Source: Peribacillus deserti (lineage in GTDB: Bacteria > Bacillota > Bacilli > Bacillales > DSM-1321). From it: a stretch of DNA of 64,000 nt. A model generated the notes under the pieces. That model saw nothing but the letters and a program-made list of their open reading frames with translations, did not search any database and had not been told where the DNA came from. Positions 1-8,867 of the stretch are shown here, one piece after another; the first letter of the stretch is position 1; every line of letters starts with the position of its first letter. The position numbers and the translations under genes were made by a program. The stretch is taken from assembly GCF_002863585.1 (NCBI RefSeq), contig NZ_PGUY01000027.1, forward strand, positions 1 to 64,000. The letters are read 5' to 3'.

Positions 1-288
1 TTGCGTTCCATATCCGGCTGGACCCTGCCCTCCGTATTGCGTTCCATATCCGGCTGGACCCTGCCCTCCGTATTGCGTTCCATATCCGGCTGGACCCTGC
101 CCTCCGTATTGTGTTCCATATCCGGCTGGACCCTGGCCTCCGTATTGCGTTCCATATCCGGCTGGACCCTGCCCTCCGAATTGTGTTCCATATCCGGCTG
201 GACCCTGGCCGCCGTACTGCGTTCCATATCCGGCTGGACCCTGGCCGCCGTACTGCGTTCCATATCCGGCTGGACCCTGGCCGCCATA
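1..288 (-). repeat. 36-bp tandem repeat inside safA (8 copies in window)
   Basis: Eight in-frame, near-identical 36-bp units, each encoding a 12-residue Gly/Tyr/Gln unit of the form GPAGYGTQYGGQ. The array reaches the window edge, so the total copy number is unknown. Copies differ mostly by silent or conservative changes (one has Phe for Tyr), as expected for a recently expanded coding minisatellite. Confidence 0.95.
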
Positions 289-2013
289 GCCTTGCGCATA
301 ATAATCCGGCTGACTCTGCATCATTTGATCCTGGATAAATCCGCCTCCTGACTGAGAATCAACTGGCGATTCAGGCAGATACTGCTGGCTTTCCCCGCTA
401 TAAGCTCCCATTTGAGGAGATTCCTCTGACGGAAAGCTTTGCTGCGGAAATCCTCCGGGAACCTGCTGCCCGTAATAGCCCGTACCTTGAGGGTATGTTC
501 CCTGGAATCCGCCAGGCACCCCATAACCGGCAGGCATTTGCTGATAACCTCCTTGACCTTGAGGGAAAGGCTGTGGTACCTGGGCATGAGTAGGTACTGC
601 CGGATGTAAAGGGATAGGCTGACCTCCTCCGCAGCCGCAGTCATCTGCTGCAGCCTCAAGCGACGGCTGAGCCGTAAACTGACCCATTACCTGCTGAGGA
701 GCGGGCTGCGGTGTCTCCCATGGCTGCCCCGCGTGCACCTGATGCCCGTAATACAAGGAATGCGGAATACTGCTAGATCCTCCGAAAGCTGAACTTGGTG
801 ATTCATAAGCTCCTGTATACGATTGTGTACCAGGGTGCGGGATAAATGGCATCTGCTGGCCTCCTCCATATAATGGGTAATTCTGATGCCCGTATCCAGC
901 AGCCGGAAACGGCTGCAGCGTTCCTGGTGCATAGGAAGAAGATTCAAATAAAGAACTTTCATCTTGCTGCATATGAGACGGCTGTGCATACATTCCCTGC
1001 ACTTGAGCCAGGGGCGGCTGCTGCATGTATGTTCCCTGTACCTGCTGTGGGACAGGAGGCTGCATGTATGTTCCCTGTACCTGCTCGGGGGCAGGTGGCA
1101 TGTATGTTCCCTGCACCTGTTCGGGGACAGGCGGCATGTATGTTCCCTGCACCTGCTCGGGGGCAGGGGGGTGCATATATATTCCTTGTGCTTCTGGAAC
1201 ACTCGGCTGCTCCATAAATGCCCCGTGTTCCGGCATGAAATGCTGCTGCGGGTAGAACGGCATTTGTGGAAACATAGGTGCTGCCGGGAATGGGAAATTC
1301 GCCATATTTATCGGTTCATCATAGCCGGTCCCCGGCATTACAGGTGAAATGGGAATACATTGGTCCTCCGCTGGAACTGCAGCACCTTGTACTTGTGGCG
1401 GTGCTTCCATGACAGGAGCTTCTTGTATTGGTACTTCCTTCATTGGTGCTTCCTTCATCGGTGCCTGCTGCACTGGCGCTTCCTTTACCGGTGCCTGCCC
1501 CTTTATTGGCATTTCGGTGATGGGCATATCCTGAAACTGTTCCATCATTAAGCCGGGAAGCACATTTTGTGGTTTTTCTGGAATACTCGGGCCCGGAGTA
1601 GGCATTTGTGCAGACATATCAGCCATATTAGCCGTATAGTAATTAGTAATTTCAGCTTCCGTCACTTCGGGCTGGGTTGCCTGTGTTACCGATGGCGGTG
1701 CCTGCGGAAGCTCTGCCGGCTGCGCCTGTTCTGCTGGAGCGGCGGCAATGGGTGCTTCCTTTACAGACTCTTTTATAAACGGAATCGGTTCACCTTTAGG
1801 AGCTTCCTTAGCGCTATAGGTAATTTTTGCGCCTGACCCTGTTTCCGCTTTTAACGGTTTAGCAGTACCAGGTATTTTTATTTTCATCCCTGGCATAATC
1901 ATATCCGGATTGCTCAATTGTGAATTCAGCTTTTTTAGCTGTTCAAAATTCACGCCATATTTTTTAGCCAGATTCCAAAGAGTTTCCCCTTTTTTTGCTA
2001 TATGAATTTTCAC
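1..2013 (-). CDS. safA: SafA-like spore coat morphogenetic protein (3' end outside window)
   Basis: An open frame of at least 671 codons runs off the left edge. It starts with a GTG at 2011-2013, with AGGAGG 8 bases upstream. Residues 1-47 form a LysM domain (KKGETLWNLAKKYG, then a NPDMIMPGMKIKIP-type end), the signature of SafA, which is recruited to the forespore surface by SpoVID and organises the inner coat. The rest is Pro/Gln/Met/Gly-rich low-complexity sequence with two 12-residue repeat families and a short CGCGGG Cys-rich patch. It lies next to nadA, as in B. subtilis, and its partner SpoVID is encoded at 47.4-48.9 kb. A CATAGGATA box at about 2046-2054 on the minus strand fits a sigma-K -10, but this is weak. 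The tail is longer and more repetitive than in B. subtilis SafA. Confidence 0.85.
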   Translation of the reverse strand, partial: MKIHIAKKGETLWNLAKKYGVNFEQLKKLNSQLSNPDMIMPGMKIKIPGTAKPLKAETGSGAKITYSAKEAPKGEPIPFIKESVKEAPIAAAPAEQAQPAELPQAPPSVTQATQPEVTEAEITNYYTANMADMSAQMPTPGPSIPEKPQNVLPGLMMEQFQDMPITEMPIKGQAPVKEAPVQQAPMKEAPMKEVPIQEAPVMEAPPQVQGAAVPAEDQCIPISPVMPGTGYDEPINMANFPFPAAPMFPQMPFYPQQHFMPEHGAFMEQPSVPEAQGIYMHPPAPEQVQGTYMPPVPEQVQGTYMPPAPEQVQGTYMQPPVPQQVQGTYMQQPPLAQVQGMYAQPSHMQQDESSLFESSSYAPGTLQPFPAAGYGHQNYPLYGGGQQMPFIPHPGTQSYTGAYESPSSAFGGSSSIPHSLYYGHQVHAGQPWETPQPAPQQVMGQFTAQPSLEAAADDCGCGGGQPIPLHPAVPTHAQVPQPFPQGQGGYQQMPAGYGVPGGFQGTYPQGTGYYGQQVPGGFPQQSFPSEESPQMGAYSGESQQYLPESPVDSQSGGGFIQDQMMQSQPDYYAQGYGGQGPAGYGTQYGGQGPAGYGTQYGGQGPAGYGTQFGGQGPAGYGTQYGGQGPAGYGTQYGGQGPAGYGTQYGGQGPAGYGTQYGGQGPAGYGTQ
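1012..1190 (-). repeat. Second 36-bp coding repeat inside safA (about 5 copies)
   Basis: About five in-frame units encode variants of PEQVQGTYMPPV. The first and last copies are degenerate, and two have a one-codon insertion (YMQPP). The unit length is again 12 codons, although the sequence is unrelated to the GPAGYGTQYGGQ array. Confidence 0.85.
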
Positions 2014-2348
2014 GCTGTCTTCCCTCCTATGCAAATGTCCTTATATCCTATGAAGGTCTGGGCAAAGTGCTAACGTTTTTTTCATGAAAACTTATGCCTG
2101 AAAACATTTATTTAGAAGAGAAAGACAGAAATAATATAGGAATTTCCTCTTTATAGTGCAGTTTCTTTTCGGGGCAAATGTCTGGCAGTTTTATAGGATC
2201 GGGAGGATAAAGTCCTTTCTGGTACAGAGGGGCGTGCTGCTTTCGAGTCAATCAGCAACGGAGGGAGTAAAGACATAATGTATGGAAATATGTATAAAAA
2301 CTCTGAGTGTTTTCTAGCTCATTCGGAGCTTCTGCTGCCTTTCTTCCA
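2014..2348. other. Gene-poor stretch upstream of safA
   Basis: No convincing gene. It holds the safA ribosome-binding site (2021-2030) and a very short plus-strand frame of 25 codons starting at 2278, after a GGAGGG at 2261-2266, which I cannot support as real. A CATACATT box at 2277-2284 (minus) matches a sigma-E -10 but has no recognisable -35 at the proper distance. Confidence 0.5.
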
Positions 2349-2504
2349 CTATTGATCCGTTTTACAACATTCCTTCAATACTGCAGAACGGCGTCTATCT
2401 TTGTGAATCCTTTCTTTTACATAATCACCTTTTTCGATCAGGGTCCTTTTATCCAAGAATTCTTCAGAAGTTTCAAGATTAATTAAACACATCATCCGCT
2501 CCAT
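2349..2504 (-). CDS. Small charged hypothetical protein (51 aa)
   Basis: A 51-codon frame preceded by AAAGGGG seven bases before the ATG at 2502-2504. The frame can be extended to an ATG overlapping the nadA stop at 2543, but that start has no ribosome-binding site. The product is rich in Lys/Arg/Glu in its second half (motif VKERIHKDRRR) and has three Cys and no membrane segment. It lies directly downstream of the decayed nadA on the same strand. I do not recognise a family. It could be a real small gene left behind after the nad operon was lost, or chance. Confidence 0.4.
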   Translation of the reverse strand: MERMMCLINLETSEEFLDKRTLIEKGDYVKERIHKDRRRSAVLKECCKTDQ

Positions 2505-2542
2505 ACATAAACCCCTTTCTGCAAAGGAAAGGAGGCAAATCA

Positions 2543-3150
2543 TTATCCAATTGCAATCATCCTGTGAAGAGCCAGGATCGCTTCTTCTGCTGTTTCCTTG
2601 TCTACTTTTATAGAATGAACAGGCCGTCCTTGTTCAATAGATTCCAAGAACCACAAAAAATGCGGCGGGTCGATTCTATTCATCGTAAGACATGGACATA
2701 TATTGGAATTTAGCGATATGATCGTTTTGTCTGTATGTATTGTTGCAAGGCGGTTCACAAGGTTCATTTTCATTCCGACTGTCCACTCTACTCTGTTCCA
2801 GGCTCAGCGTTTTCGATCCTATTAAAAATGTAAGAGCCGAACCGCTGTAATCTGACCGTTCTACTACATCACGAGAACATTCCGGATGGACCATGATCTT
2901 CATGTCCTTCTTCTTCGAGCGGATTTGATCGATATTTTGCATGGTAAAGTTTTCGTGAACCGAGCAGTGTCCTTTCCATAATAAAATTTTTAGGTCCTCG
3001 ATATTTTCCTCTGTTATTAGCATTTTAGCAAAAGATCCCGGACCGCCATCTATGACAGTGGAACCCCAAGTTCATAGGCTGCGTTTCTGCCAAGATGCTG
3101 ATCAGGCAAAGGAGCTAATACGAATTTCATTTGAAAGTCACGTAGGCAGC
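2543..3150 (-). pseudogene. nadA: Remnant of quinolinate synthase NadA
   Basis: Pieces of NadA are recognisable in three reading frames, in the correct order: LPDQHLGRNAAYELGVP (3065-3120), WKGHCSVHE to HPECSRDVVE (2860-2990), EPGTE then a stop, and from about 2790 EWTVGMKMNLVNRLA through NICPCLTMNRIDPPH to the normal C-terminus and stop at 2543. At least three frame breaks and internal stops separate them, and the N-terminal part is gone. NadA makes quinolinate for de novo NAD synthesis with a [4Fe-4S] cluster. In B. subtilis nifS-nadB-nadC-nadA stands between niaR and safA. Here nothing of nifS, nadB or nadC remains, and only about 130 bp separate the remnant from niaR. The gene cannot make a working enzyme. 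Confidence 0.9.
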
Positions 3151-3280
3151 AGACATCCAGGCGCTTGCCCACGCGGTTTCAGATATTGCACGGGAGCTCC
3201 ACGTATCAATTTAGCCATTACTTAAAACCCTATGATAAAATAGTAAAATAATTTCCTTGGTAAATAAGGAGCGTTGATGC

Positions 3281-3820
3281 ATGAAAGAAGATAAAAAACT
3301 GCTTGGAGAAAATAGAAGAAACCGGCTGCTTGAATTATTGAAAGGAGCCCAGGCTCCTATCACCGGTTCAGAGCTTGCCCGCCAAGCTAACGTCAGCCGG
3401 CAGATCATCGTTGGCGATATAACATTATTAAAAGCACGAAATGAACCCATTATCGCAACAAGCCAGGGCTATTTATATTTACATTCCCCTGTTTCACCCG
3501 CCCTGCAAGAAAGGACAATCGCATGCCGCCACACACCATGCCAGGCCAAAGAAGAACTGTATTTACTCGTAGACCTGGGTGTTACTGTTAGAGATGTAAA
3601 AGTGGAGCATCCTGTCTATGGGGATTTAACCGCATCCATCATGGTTTCCAATCGCAATGAGGTAGACCAATTTCTTGAAAAAATCAGGCAGACCCAAGCA
3701 GCCTATCTTTCCGAGCTGACAGAAGGAATCCACCTGCATACCATTTCGGCATCCAATGAAAATACTTTGAACCAGGCAGAACAGGTATTAAAGAAGTCCG
3801 GTTTTTTAATCGAATACTAA
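3281..3820 (+). CDS. niaR: Niacin-responsive transcriptional repressor NiaR
   Basis: Intact 179-residue protein. Residues about 6-60 form a winged helix-turn-helix (LARQANVSRQIIVGDITLL), followed by a 3H domain with its conserved histidines in ACRHT, VEHPVYG and GIHLHTI, thought to bind a metal and sense nicotinic acid. Members repress NAD synthesis and niacin uptake genes. AAGGAG lies 9 bases before the ATG. It is divergent from the nadA remnant, the usual place for the operator controlling the nad operon. With that operon destroyed, its remaining target should be elsewhere, for example a niacin transporter gene. It ends at a terminator shared with pheA. Confidence 0.92.
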   Translation: MKEDKKLLGENRRNRLLELLKGAQAPITGSELARQANVSRQIIVGDITLLKARNEPIIATSQGYLYLHSPVSPALQERTIACRHTPCQAKEELYLLVDLGVTVRDVKVEHPVYGDLTASIMVSNRNEVDQFLEKIRQTQAAYLSELTEGIHLHTISASNENTLNQAEQVLKKSGFLIEY

Positions 3821-3821
3821 T

Positions 3822-3853
3822 AAAGAAGGTCTGACCGCTGTCAGACCTTCTTT
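3822..3853. terminator. Bidirectional terminator between niaR and pheA
   Basis: Perfect 14-bp stem AAAGAAGGTCTGAC / GTCAGACCTTCTTT with a 4-base loop, A/T-rich on both sides, between the convergent genes niaR and pheA. Confidence 0.9.
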
Positions 3854-3857
3854 GGAT

Positions 3858-4736
3858 TTAACAAAAAGATTTCGCTTGATTGGTAATTAAAAAGCTTGGG
3901 TAGCTGCCTAAAACCTTGACGGAACATCCCAGCGCTTCAAGTTCGGCAATTGTGCTCGGAATTAACACATGGTCCATTTCCATATTGATATCAATGATAA
4001 AAAAGTAATTCCCGAGCCCGGTTTTCATGGGGCGGGATTCAATCTTGGATAAATTCAATTTTCTCCACGAAAAAGCAGAGAGTACCTGGTGCAGAGCTCC
4101 AGGGTGATCCGCTGGCAACGTAACCATCAGGGTTGTTTTAGCACCATTTTCTTGTTCAGAGTGACTCCCGAAATCAATCTCTTTCTTGGAAACAGCAATA
4201 AAACGGGTATGATTGTGGGCAAAATCATGTATATTATGCTTGACGATCTCGAGGTTATATTCCTTTGCCGCCAGTTCATTTGCAATCGCTGCAATTTTAA
4301 GCTCAGGATGTGCCAAAACATATTGTGCGGCCGCTGCAGTGGAAGTCATGGCTTCACAGGCGGCTCCTCTAAGGTTTTTATGCAAAAATTTGTGACATTG
4401 AGCAATGGCATGTGAGTGAGAAAAAATCGTTTCAGCACTCTCCCAGTGATCCCTATGTGCCGGATGCACCATCAAATGCTGGCTGATCGGCGCCACTACT
4501 TCCCCCTGGATCGGCAAATCCACTTCATGAACCAGGTAATCTAATGTAATATTGACTGAGCCTTCCAGAGTATTCTCAATCGGAATAAGCGCAATATCCG
4601 CCTGATTCTCCTGGACCGCCTCAAAACACGCCGGAATGGTCTGAAGAGGCATCCTTTCCTCATCAGGAAACAGCTTTGCCGCAGCCAAGTCTGTAAATGT
4701 CGCTCTAGGTCCCAGAAAAGCTACCTTATATCCCAA
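3858..4736 (-). CDS. pheA: Prephenate dehydratase
   Basis: 292 residues, the usual length of the monofunctional Bacillus enzyme. It converts prephenate to phenylpyruvate in phenylalanine synthesis. The catalytic dehydratase domain covers residues about 3-180, with FLGPRATFT near the start and the catalytic TRF motif at 177-179. An ACT regulatory domain follows (about 201-280) with GALH (213-216) and ESRP (233-236), the phenylalanine-binding signatures. The start is a TTG with GGGGAG eight bases upstream. In B. subtilis pheA is cotranscribed with pheB; here a 630-bp repeat-bearing gap separates them, so they may be expressed separately. Confidence 0.95.
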   Translation of the reverse strand: MGYKVAFLGPRATFTDLAAAKLFPDEERMPLQTIPACFEAVQENQADIALIPIENTLEGSVNITLDYLVHEVDLPIQGEVVAPISQHLMVHPAHRDHWESAETIFSHSHAIAQCHKFLHKNLRGAACEAMTSTAAAAQYVLAHPELKIAAIANELAAKEYNLEIVKHNIHDFAHNHTRFIAVSKKEIDFGSHSEQENGAKTTLMVTLPADHPGALHQVLSAFSWRKLNLSKIESRPMKTGLGNYFFIIDINMEMDHVLIPSTIAELEALGCSVKVLGSYPSFLITNQAKSFC

Positions 4737-4984
4737 GTCTGTCTCTCCCCTACAATAAAAATTACTGTTAATCTTAGTCTATTTTTTTGATAATTACAAC
4801 AAATTTATGTATTTTTGCCGGACTATGTTGTGGAAAAGCCTTCCTTCAACCAAGAATATTGACCAACAGGTAGTGATTAACTCGCACTGTTAAACGTTTT
4901 ATAAATCAGGCTCGAAGTATACAGATTAAAGGGGGCGGCTAAGTATCGACAAGAGAATGAGCCAATTCAATTCACAATGTAACA

Positions 4985-5175
4985 CTTATGTGGCTATTTC
5001 ATCGTTTTATGTGGGTTTCCCCCACTTTTATGTAGCTGTTTCATCGTTTTATTGGCCTTCCCCCACTTTTATGTGGCTGTTTCATCGTTTTATGTGGCTG
5101 TTTCATCGTTTTATGTGGCTTTCCCCCACTTTTATGTGGCTGTTTTACTGATTTATGTGGCTTAGCCTTTTTATG
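4985..5175. repeat. Tract of about ten 21-bp units of two alternating types
   Basis: Units begin with TTTTATGTGGC and end in either GTTTCATCG (type 1) or TTTCCCCCAC (type 2). The order is roughly 1-2-1-2-1-1-2-1, with two degenerate units at the right. Unit length is about 21 bp, close to two turns of B-DNA. There are no unique spacers, so it is not a CRISPR array. Confidence 0.85.
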
Positions 5176-5328
5176 TGGATTCCAGCGTAAATTTGCATGC
5201 CGGCCCAAAATTTTACATTATGAGCAGTGCTTAGCCATAAAAAATTGTATAATATCAATCATTACTATTATCGTGCTCCCAAGCAGCAACTCAATTATTC
5301 AAAGCTTGGATACCGCTGTCCCCATCTA

Positions 5329-5366
5329 AAACAAAAGCGCACAGCCAAGTTAGCTGCACGCTTTTT
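5329..5366 (-). terminator. Terminator of pheB/obgE transcription
   Basis: On the minus strand, an imperfect stem built from AAAAAGCGTGC and GCGCTTTT, ending in a T-rich run just after the pheB stop codon. Confidence 0.6.
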
Positions 5367-5367
5367 G

Positions 5368-5817
5368 TTATGCTCCTGTCCCGAGAATCTCAACTTTTTC
5401 TACGAATTCAAGTTTTCTCAGTTGTGACAGAAGATGATCGATATCGGATTTCATGCCGTTTGTGTTCAGTGACAGGGTGACGTTTGCCCTGTTCTGCAAA
5501 GGAATGGTCTGATGGATGGTCAAAACGTTGCATCCGGCAGAAGCCACGACACCCAAAAGCTGCGAAAGTGTTCCCGACCGGTCTTCCAGATGAAAAAACA
5601 GCGAGATGATCCGTTCTTTTACAATCGTATGAAACGGAAAGACTGTGTCTCTGTACTTATAAAAAGCACTCCTGCTGATATCCACCTGCTGAACAGCTTC
5701 AAGAACGGAATCGGCTTTTCCGCGGTCCAGCAGTTCTTTGGCCTCCAGAGTCTTTTGCATTGCCTCAGGAAGGACGTCTTCGCGAACCAAATAAAATTTT
5801 CTATCTGTTTTATTCAT
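5368..5817 (-). CDS. pheB: ACT domain protein PheB
   Basis: 149 residues. The N-terminal part (about 1-68) is a small helical region ([15 protein letters not shown]) and the C-terminal part (70-145) is an ACT domain ([27 protein letters not shown]). Homologues lie beside pheA and obg in Bacillus and are annotated as ACT-domain proteins. ACT domains bind amino acids, so a role in sensing phenylalanine is likely but unproven. GGGGGAGA lies just before the ATG. About 60 bp separate it from obgE upstream on the same strand. Confidence 0.85.
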   Translation of the reverse strand: MNKTDRKFYLVREDVLPEAMQKTLEAKELLDRGKADSVLEAVQQVDISRSAFYKYRDTVFPFHTIVKERIISLFFHLEDRSGTLSQLLGVVASAGCNVLTIHQTIPLQNRANVTLSLNTNGMKSDIDHLLSQLRKLEFVEKVEILGTGA

Positions 5818-5876
5818 GTTCTCCCCCGCACATTATTGGCCATAACAAGAGCAAAACTTACCTAAACCTAACCCTG

Positions 5877-7172
5877 TTATTCAATAAACTCAAATTCATA
5901 ATCGAGAAGTCTGATGACATCTCCATTTTCGGCACCTTTTTCCCTGAGTGCTTCATCCACACCCATAGCGCGGAGCTGTCGTGCAAACCTCTTGATTGAT
6001 TCATCTCTGTTGAAGTTCGTCATCTTGAATAATCTCTCTATATTGAAGCCGGAAATGACGAAGGTTCCATCCGAGTCACGGGAGATGACAAAGTCCTTAT
6101 CCGGTGTTTCATGCTTGTACATAACACGGTTAACCTGTCCTTCTTCAGCTTCTTCCTGATGCTCAAGTGGAAACTCAGGTGTTGTTTCTAATTTATCCGC
6201 TACTTCAAATAACAGATCACGGATTCCCTCTCTGGTAACAGAAGAAATCGGGAAGATTGGCAGATCGCTGCCCACTTTTTCTCTAAATGATTTCAGGTTT
6301 TCCTCGGAATCCGGCATATCCATTTTGTTTGCCGCGATAATCTGAGGACGCTCGGTAAGCCTTAGATTGTATTCTTTCAGCTCATTGTTAATCGTTACAT
6401 AATCCTCATACGGATCACGTCCTTCGAGACCGGACATATCGATCACGTGGACAATAACCCGTGTCCGCTCAATGTGCCTTAAGAATTGGTGGCCAAGGCC
6501 CACTCCTTCAGATGCTCCTTCAATGAGTCCGGGAAGATCGGCCATAACGAAGCTCCGATTGTCTTCCGTTTCCACTACACCCAGATTTGGGGCAATGGTG
6601 GTAAAGTGATATTCAGCAATTTTTGGCCTTGCTGAAGATACGACAGAAAGCAGGGTGGATTTTCCAACGCTCGGGAATCCTACAAGGCCTACGTCTGCAA
6701 GTAATTTGAGCTCCATGATGATATAGCGCTCCTGGCCCGGCTCGCCGTTCTCAGAAATCTCCGGAGCCGGATTGGCCGGCGTCGCAAATCTGCTGTTTCC
6801 TCTTCCGCCTCGTCCGCCTTTTGCGATAACGGCACGCTGCCCATGCTCCGTTAAATCAGCAAGGACTTCTTTTGTATCTTCATCCATGACCACTGTACCC
6901 GGAGGGACTTTAACAATCATATCTTGGGCATTACGTCCATGCATGTTTTTTGACATACCATGCTCTCCGCGAGGTGCTTTAAAATGCCTTTGGTAGCGGA
7001 AGTCCATAAGCGTACGCAAGCCCTCTTCCACTTCAAAGATAACATTTGCGCCGTTACCGCCGTCACCGCCGGCTGGTCCTCCTTTAGGAACATATTTCTC
7101 CCTGCGGTAGGCAACTAATCCATTACCGCCATCTCCGCCTTTTACATAAATCTTGACCTGATCGACGAACAT
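5877..7172 (-). CDS. obgE: GTPase Obg (CgtA)
   Basis: 431 residues with the three Obg parts: a Gly-rich N-terminal Obg fold (1-158, GGDGGNG and GGRGGRGN), a G domain ([31 protein letters not shown]) and the C-terminal OCT domain (about 350-431). Obg is an essential GTPase of 50S ribosome assembly. In B. subtilis it is also needed for sigma-B activation and sporulation entry. It follows spo0B on the same strand (53-bp gap), the conserved spo0B-obg pair. A GGAAGTG ribosome-binding site precedes the ATG. Confidence 0.97.
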   Translation of the reverse strand: MFVDQVKIYVKGGDGGNGLVAYRREKYVPKGGPAGGDGGNGANVIFEVEEGLRTLMDFRYQRHFKAPRGEHGMSKNMHGRNAQDMIVKVPPGTVVMDEDTKEVLADLTEHGQRAVIAKGGRGGRGNSRFATPANPAPEISENGEPGQERYIIMELKLLADVGLVGFPSVGKSTLLSVVSSARPKIAEYHFTTIAPNLGVVETEDNRSFVMADLPGLIEGASEGVGLGHQFLRHIERTRVIVHVIDMSGLEGRDPYEDYVTINNELKEYNLRLTERPQIIAANKMDMPDSEENLKSFREKVGSDLPIFPISSVTREGIRDLLFEVADKLETTPEFPLEHQEEAEEGQVNRVMYKHETPDKDFVISRDSDGTFVISGFNIERLFKMTNFNRDESIKRFARQLRAMGVDEALREKGAENGDVIRLLDYEFEFIE

Positions 7173-7224
7173 TCCATCACTTCCTTTTTCATATATGTAT
7201 AAACAAAGCTGTTGTCTTTTCTTC

Positions 7225-7812
7225 TTAGCAGTCTGCCATAACCTCTATGGACAGTTCTCCACGTTTCATACTTAACAAATTTATCTGTAAGCCATGGTGC
7301 TTTTGTTTACTAAATGACTTTATTTTCTCTTCTGATGTTATATTACCCTGCAGTTCATAGAGAAATCGTATATTTTTCGCTTCTTTAAAAATTGATATCG
7401 TTAATGTACTTTCCAGAAAGGGTTCAATCACCGTCTCAATGTTCAAAAATAATTCTTTTGTCCAATGTGTCAGAGACTTGTCCAGCTCAGGGCCTGCATT
7501 CCCGCTTCCCAGCAATTCATATTCAATTTTAAACGAGTACCCATTCCAGTTTCCGGTAAGCAGCAGTTCAGAAAACAGGGGCATATTAAGCTGAGACAAC
7601 ATTGCTTCACTTTGCGATTCAATGATTATTTCTTCAATGATAGCTTTGGCCCGATCTATCTTATTTAACTCTAGGTTACCTTTAATCAGCTGTATTTTAT
7701 TCAGCCAATCATGTCTGGAGTGTCTCATGGCGTCAATTATATTCCACTCTTTTTCCATCTGAAGACTCCCGTTTTCGCAAATTGATATTAAAGAGGCGTA
7801 AAGCCTGTTCAT
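7225..7812 (-). CDS. spo0B: Sporulation initiation phosphotransferase Spo0B
   Basis: 195 residues. It passes the phosphoryl group from Spo0F to Spo0A in the sporulation phosphorelay. The helical hairpin carries [18 protein letters not shown], closely matching B. subtilis Spo0B; the second His (residue 34) is the phosphoacceptor. The C-terminal half is the degenerate ATPase-like domain. Two starts are possible: the ATG at 7812, with AAAGGA five bases upstream, and an internal ATG (codon 19), with GGGAG eight bases upstream, which would be nearer the usual length. A rpmA terminator lies just upstream, so spo0B-obg probably has its own promoter (TATACT at 7821-7826). Confidence 0.9.
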   Translation of the reverse strand: MNRLYASLISICENGSLQMEKEWNIIDAMRHSRHDWLNKIQLIKGNLELNKIDRAKAIIEEIIIESQSEAMLSQLNMPLFSELLLTGNWNGYSFKIEYELLGSGNAGPELDKSLTHWTKELFLNIETVIEPFLESTLTISIFKEAKNIRFLYELQGNITSEEKIKSFSKQKHHGLQINLLSMKRGELSIEVMADC

Positions 7813-7843
7813 TGTTTCCTTTAAGTATAACAGAATTTTAAGC

Positions 7844-7882
7844 TAAAAAAAGAAAACTCCAACCAGGAGGTTAGAGTTTTCT
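7844..7882 (-). terminator. Terminator after rpmA
   Basis: Minus-strand stem AGAAAACTCTAACC / GGTTGGAGTTTTCT with loop TCCT, then a T run. It lies between rpmA and spo0B. Confidence 0.9.
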
Positions 7883-7894
7883 TAGATGCAGGAT

Positions 7895-8185
7895 TTAAGC
7901 TTCTTGAGCAGCTGGATATACGCTAACTTGTTTGCGGTCACGGCCTAGGCGTTCGAAACGAACTACGCCGTCAACTTTTGCGAATAGAGTATCATCTCCA
8001 CCGCGTCCAACGTTTTGACCTGGGTAAATTTTTGTACCGCGCTGACGGTAAAGAATTGAACCACCAGATACGAATTCACCGTCTGCACTCTTAGCGCCAA
8101 GGCGTTTAGAGATAGAGTCACGGCCGTTCTTTGTTGAACCTACTCCCTTTTTGGAAGCGAAGAACTGAAGATCTAGTCTTAACAT
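7895..8185 (-). CDS. rpmA: 50S ribosomal protein L27
   Basis: 96 residues. The start is the ATG at 8183-8185, about ten bases after GGAGGTGG; an in-frame GTG upstream lies inside the ribosome-binding site. The protein begins [23 protein letters not shown]. The LDLQFFA extension is the Firmicute leader that the protease Prp (encoded just upstream) removes after FFA, exposing the mature N-terminus that reaches the peptidyl-transferase centre. Third gene of the rplU-prp-rpmA operon. Confidence 0.97.
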   Translation of the reverse strand: MLRLDLQFFASKKGVGSTKNGRDSISKRLGAKSADGEFVSGGSILYRQRGTKIYPGQNVGRGGDDTLFAKVDGVVRFERLGRDRKQVSVYPAAQEA

Positions 8186-8197
8186 ATGTTCCACCTC

Positions 8198-8533
8198 CTA
8201 TTTATTAATGGTGATTTTTATATATTGTTCGTAATCTCTTTCTATCGTCTGCAGGGAAATAAGCATGGCTTCCAGAAGCAGCTGAACTTTGTCAGATGTC
8301 TCTCCGGTGATAGAGCGGGGCATTACACATTTAAGGTAACCTCCGTCGCCTTCCATCTCAATTTCGGGTTCTACATCCGCGAGCGCCATAATGGCGTTCA
8401 CTGTTCCAAACGAAACAGCCGATGCACCTGCACAAACGATATCCAGACCATGTTCAGCAAAATCAGCATGTCCGCTCATGGTAAAAGATTGAATCTTACC
8501 GTTACGGGCATAATCAAAAATAACGTTTATCAT
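8198..8533 (-). CDS. prp: Ribosomal-processing cysteine protease Prp
   Basis: 111 residues, the normal length. Prp cleaves the N-terminal extension of L27. The catalytic pair is visible: His in SGHADFAEHG and Cys in DIVCAGASAV, about 12 residues apart. It sits between rplU and rpmA as in other Firmicutes, separated from each by about 10 bp, so it is cotranscribed with its substrate. Confidence 0.95.
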   Translation of the reverse strand: MINVIFDYARNGKIQSFTMSGHADFAEHGLDIVCAGASAVSFGTVNAIMALADVEPEIEMEGDGGYLKCVMPRSITGETSDKVQLLLEAMLISLQTIERDYEQYIKITINK

Positions 8534-8542
8534 TCGTTAGCC

Positions 8543-8851
8543 TTACGCGTTGATCGCGTCGATAACTACTCGAGTGTATGGCTGACGATGACCTTGCTTT
8601 TTGCGGTTGTTTTTCTTCGCTTTGTATTTGAAAACGATGATTTTCTTCGCGCGGCCGTGTTTTTCAACTTTAGCAGTTACAGTAGCTCCCTCAATAACCG
8701 GGCTTCCTACTTTCACGTTGTCTCCGCCTACGAATAAAACTTTATCAAAAGTTACAACTTCACCAGCTTCAGCGTTTAACTTTTCAATTGTGATAGCTTG
8801 GCCAGCTTCAACTTTGATTTGTTTACCGCCTGTTTCAATAATTGCGTACAT
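8543..8851 (-). CDS. rplU: 50S ribosomal protein L21
   Basis: 102 residues, the usual size. It begins [18 protein letters not shown] and ends with the basic [14 protein letters not shown] signature. It binds 23S rRNA in the large subunit. AGGAGG precedes the ATG. First gene of rplU-prp-rpmA, preceded by an L21 leader and a sigma-A promoter. Confidence 0.97.
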   Translation of the reverse strand: MYAIIETGGKQIKVEAGQAITIEKLNAEAGEVVTFDKVLFVGGDNVKVGSPVIEGATVTAKVEKHGRAKKIIVFKYKAKKNNRKKQGHRQPYTRVVIDAINA

Positions 8852-8867
8852 ATACTTGCACCTCCTC

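Larger units (their letters stand above)
4737..5367. other. 630-bp gap between pheA and pheB
   Basis: No gene is supported. The gap holds a 21-bp repeat tract (about 4985-5175) and the pheB terminator (5329-5366). The plus-strand frame at 4957-5151 is only a readout of the repeats (SFYV/TFMWLFHRF units) and has no good ribosome-binding site. Confidence 0.7.

Noticed and set aside
1-300. Regular 36-bp repeats resembling a CRISPR array
   Set aside because: The units are contiguous without unique spacers and code in frame for SafA.
846-1347. Cys/Pro-rich open frames (CMYVPCTCSGAG repeats) on the plus strand
   Set aside because: They are out-of-frame readouts of the safA repeats on the other strand, with no ribosome-binding site.
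3131-3280. Remnants of nadB, nadC or nifS between nadA and niaR
   Set aside because: I could not match any frame in this stretch to those proteins; they seem deleted rather than decayed.
4957-5151. 64-codon plus-strand frame with SFYV/TFMWLFHRF units
   Set aside because: It is a translation of the 21-bp repeat tract and lacks a start signal.
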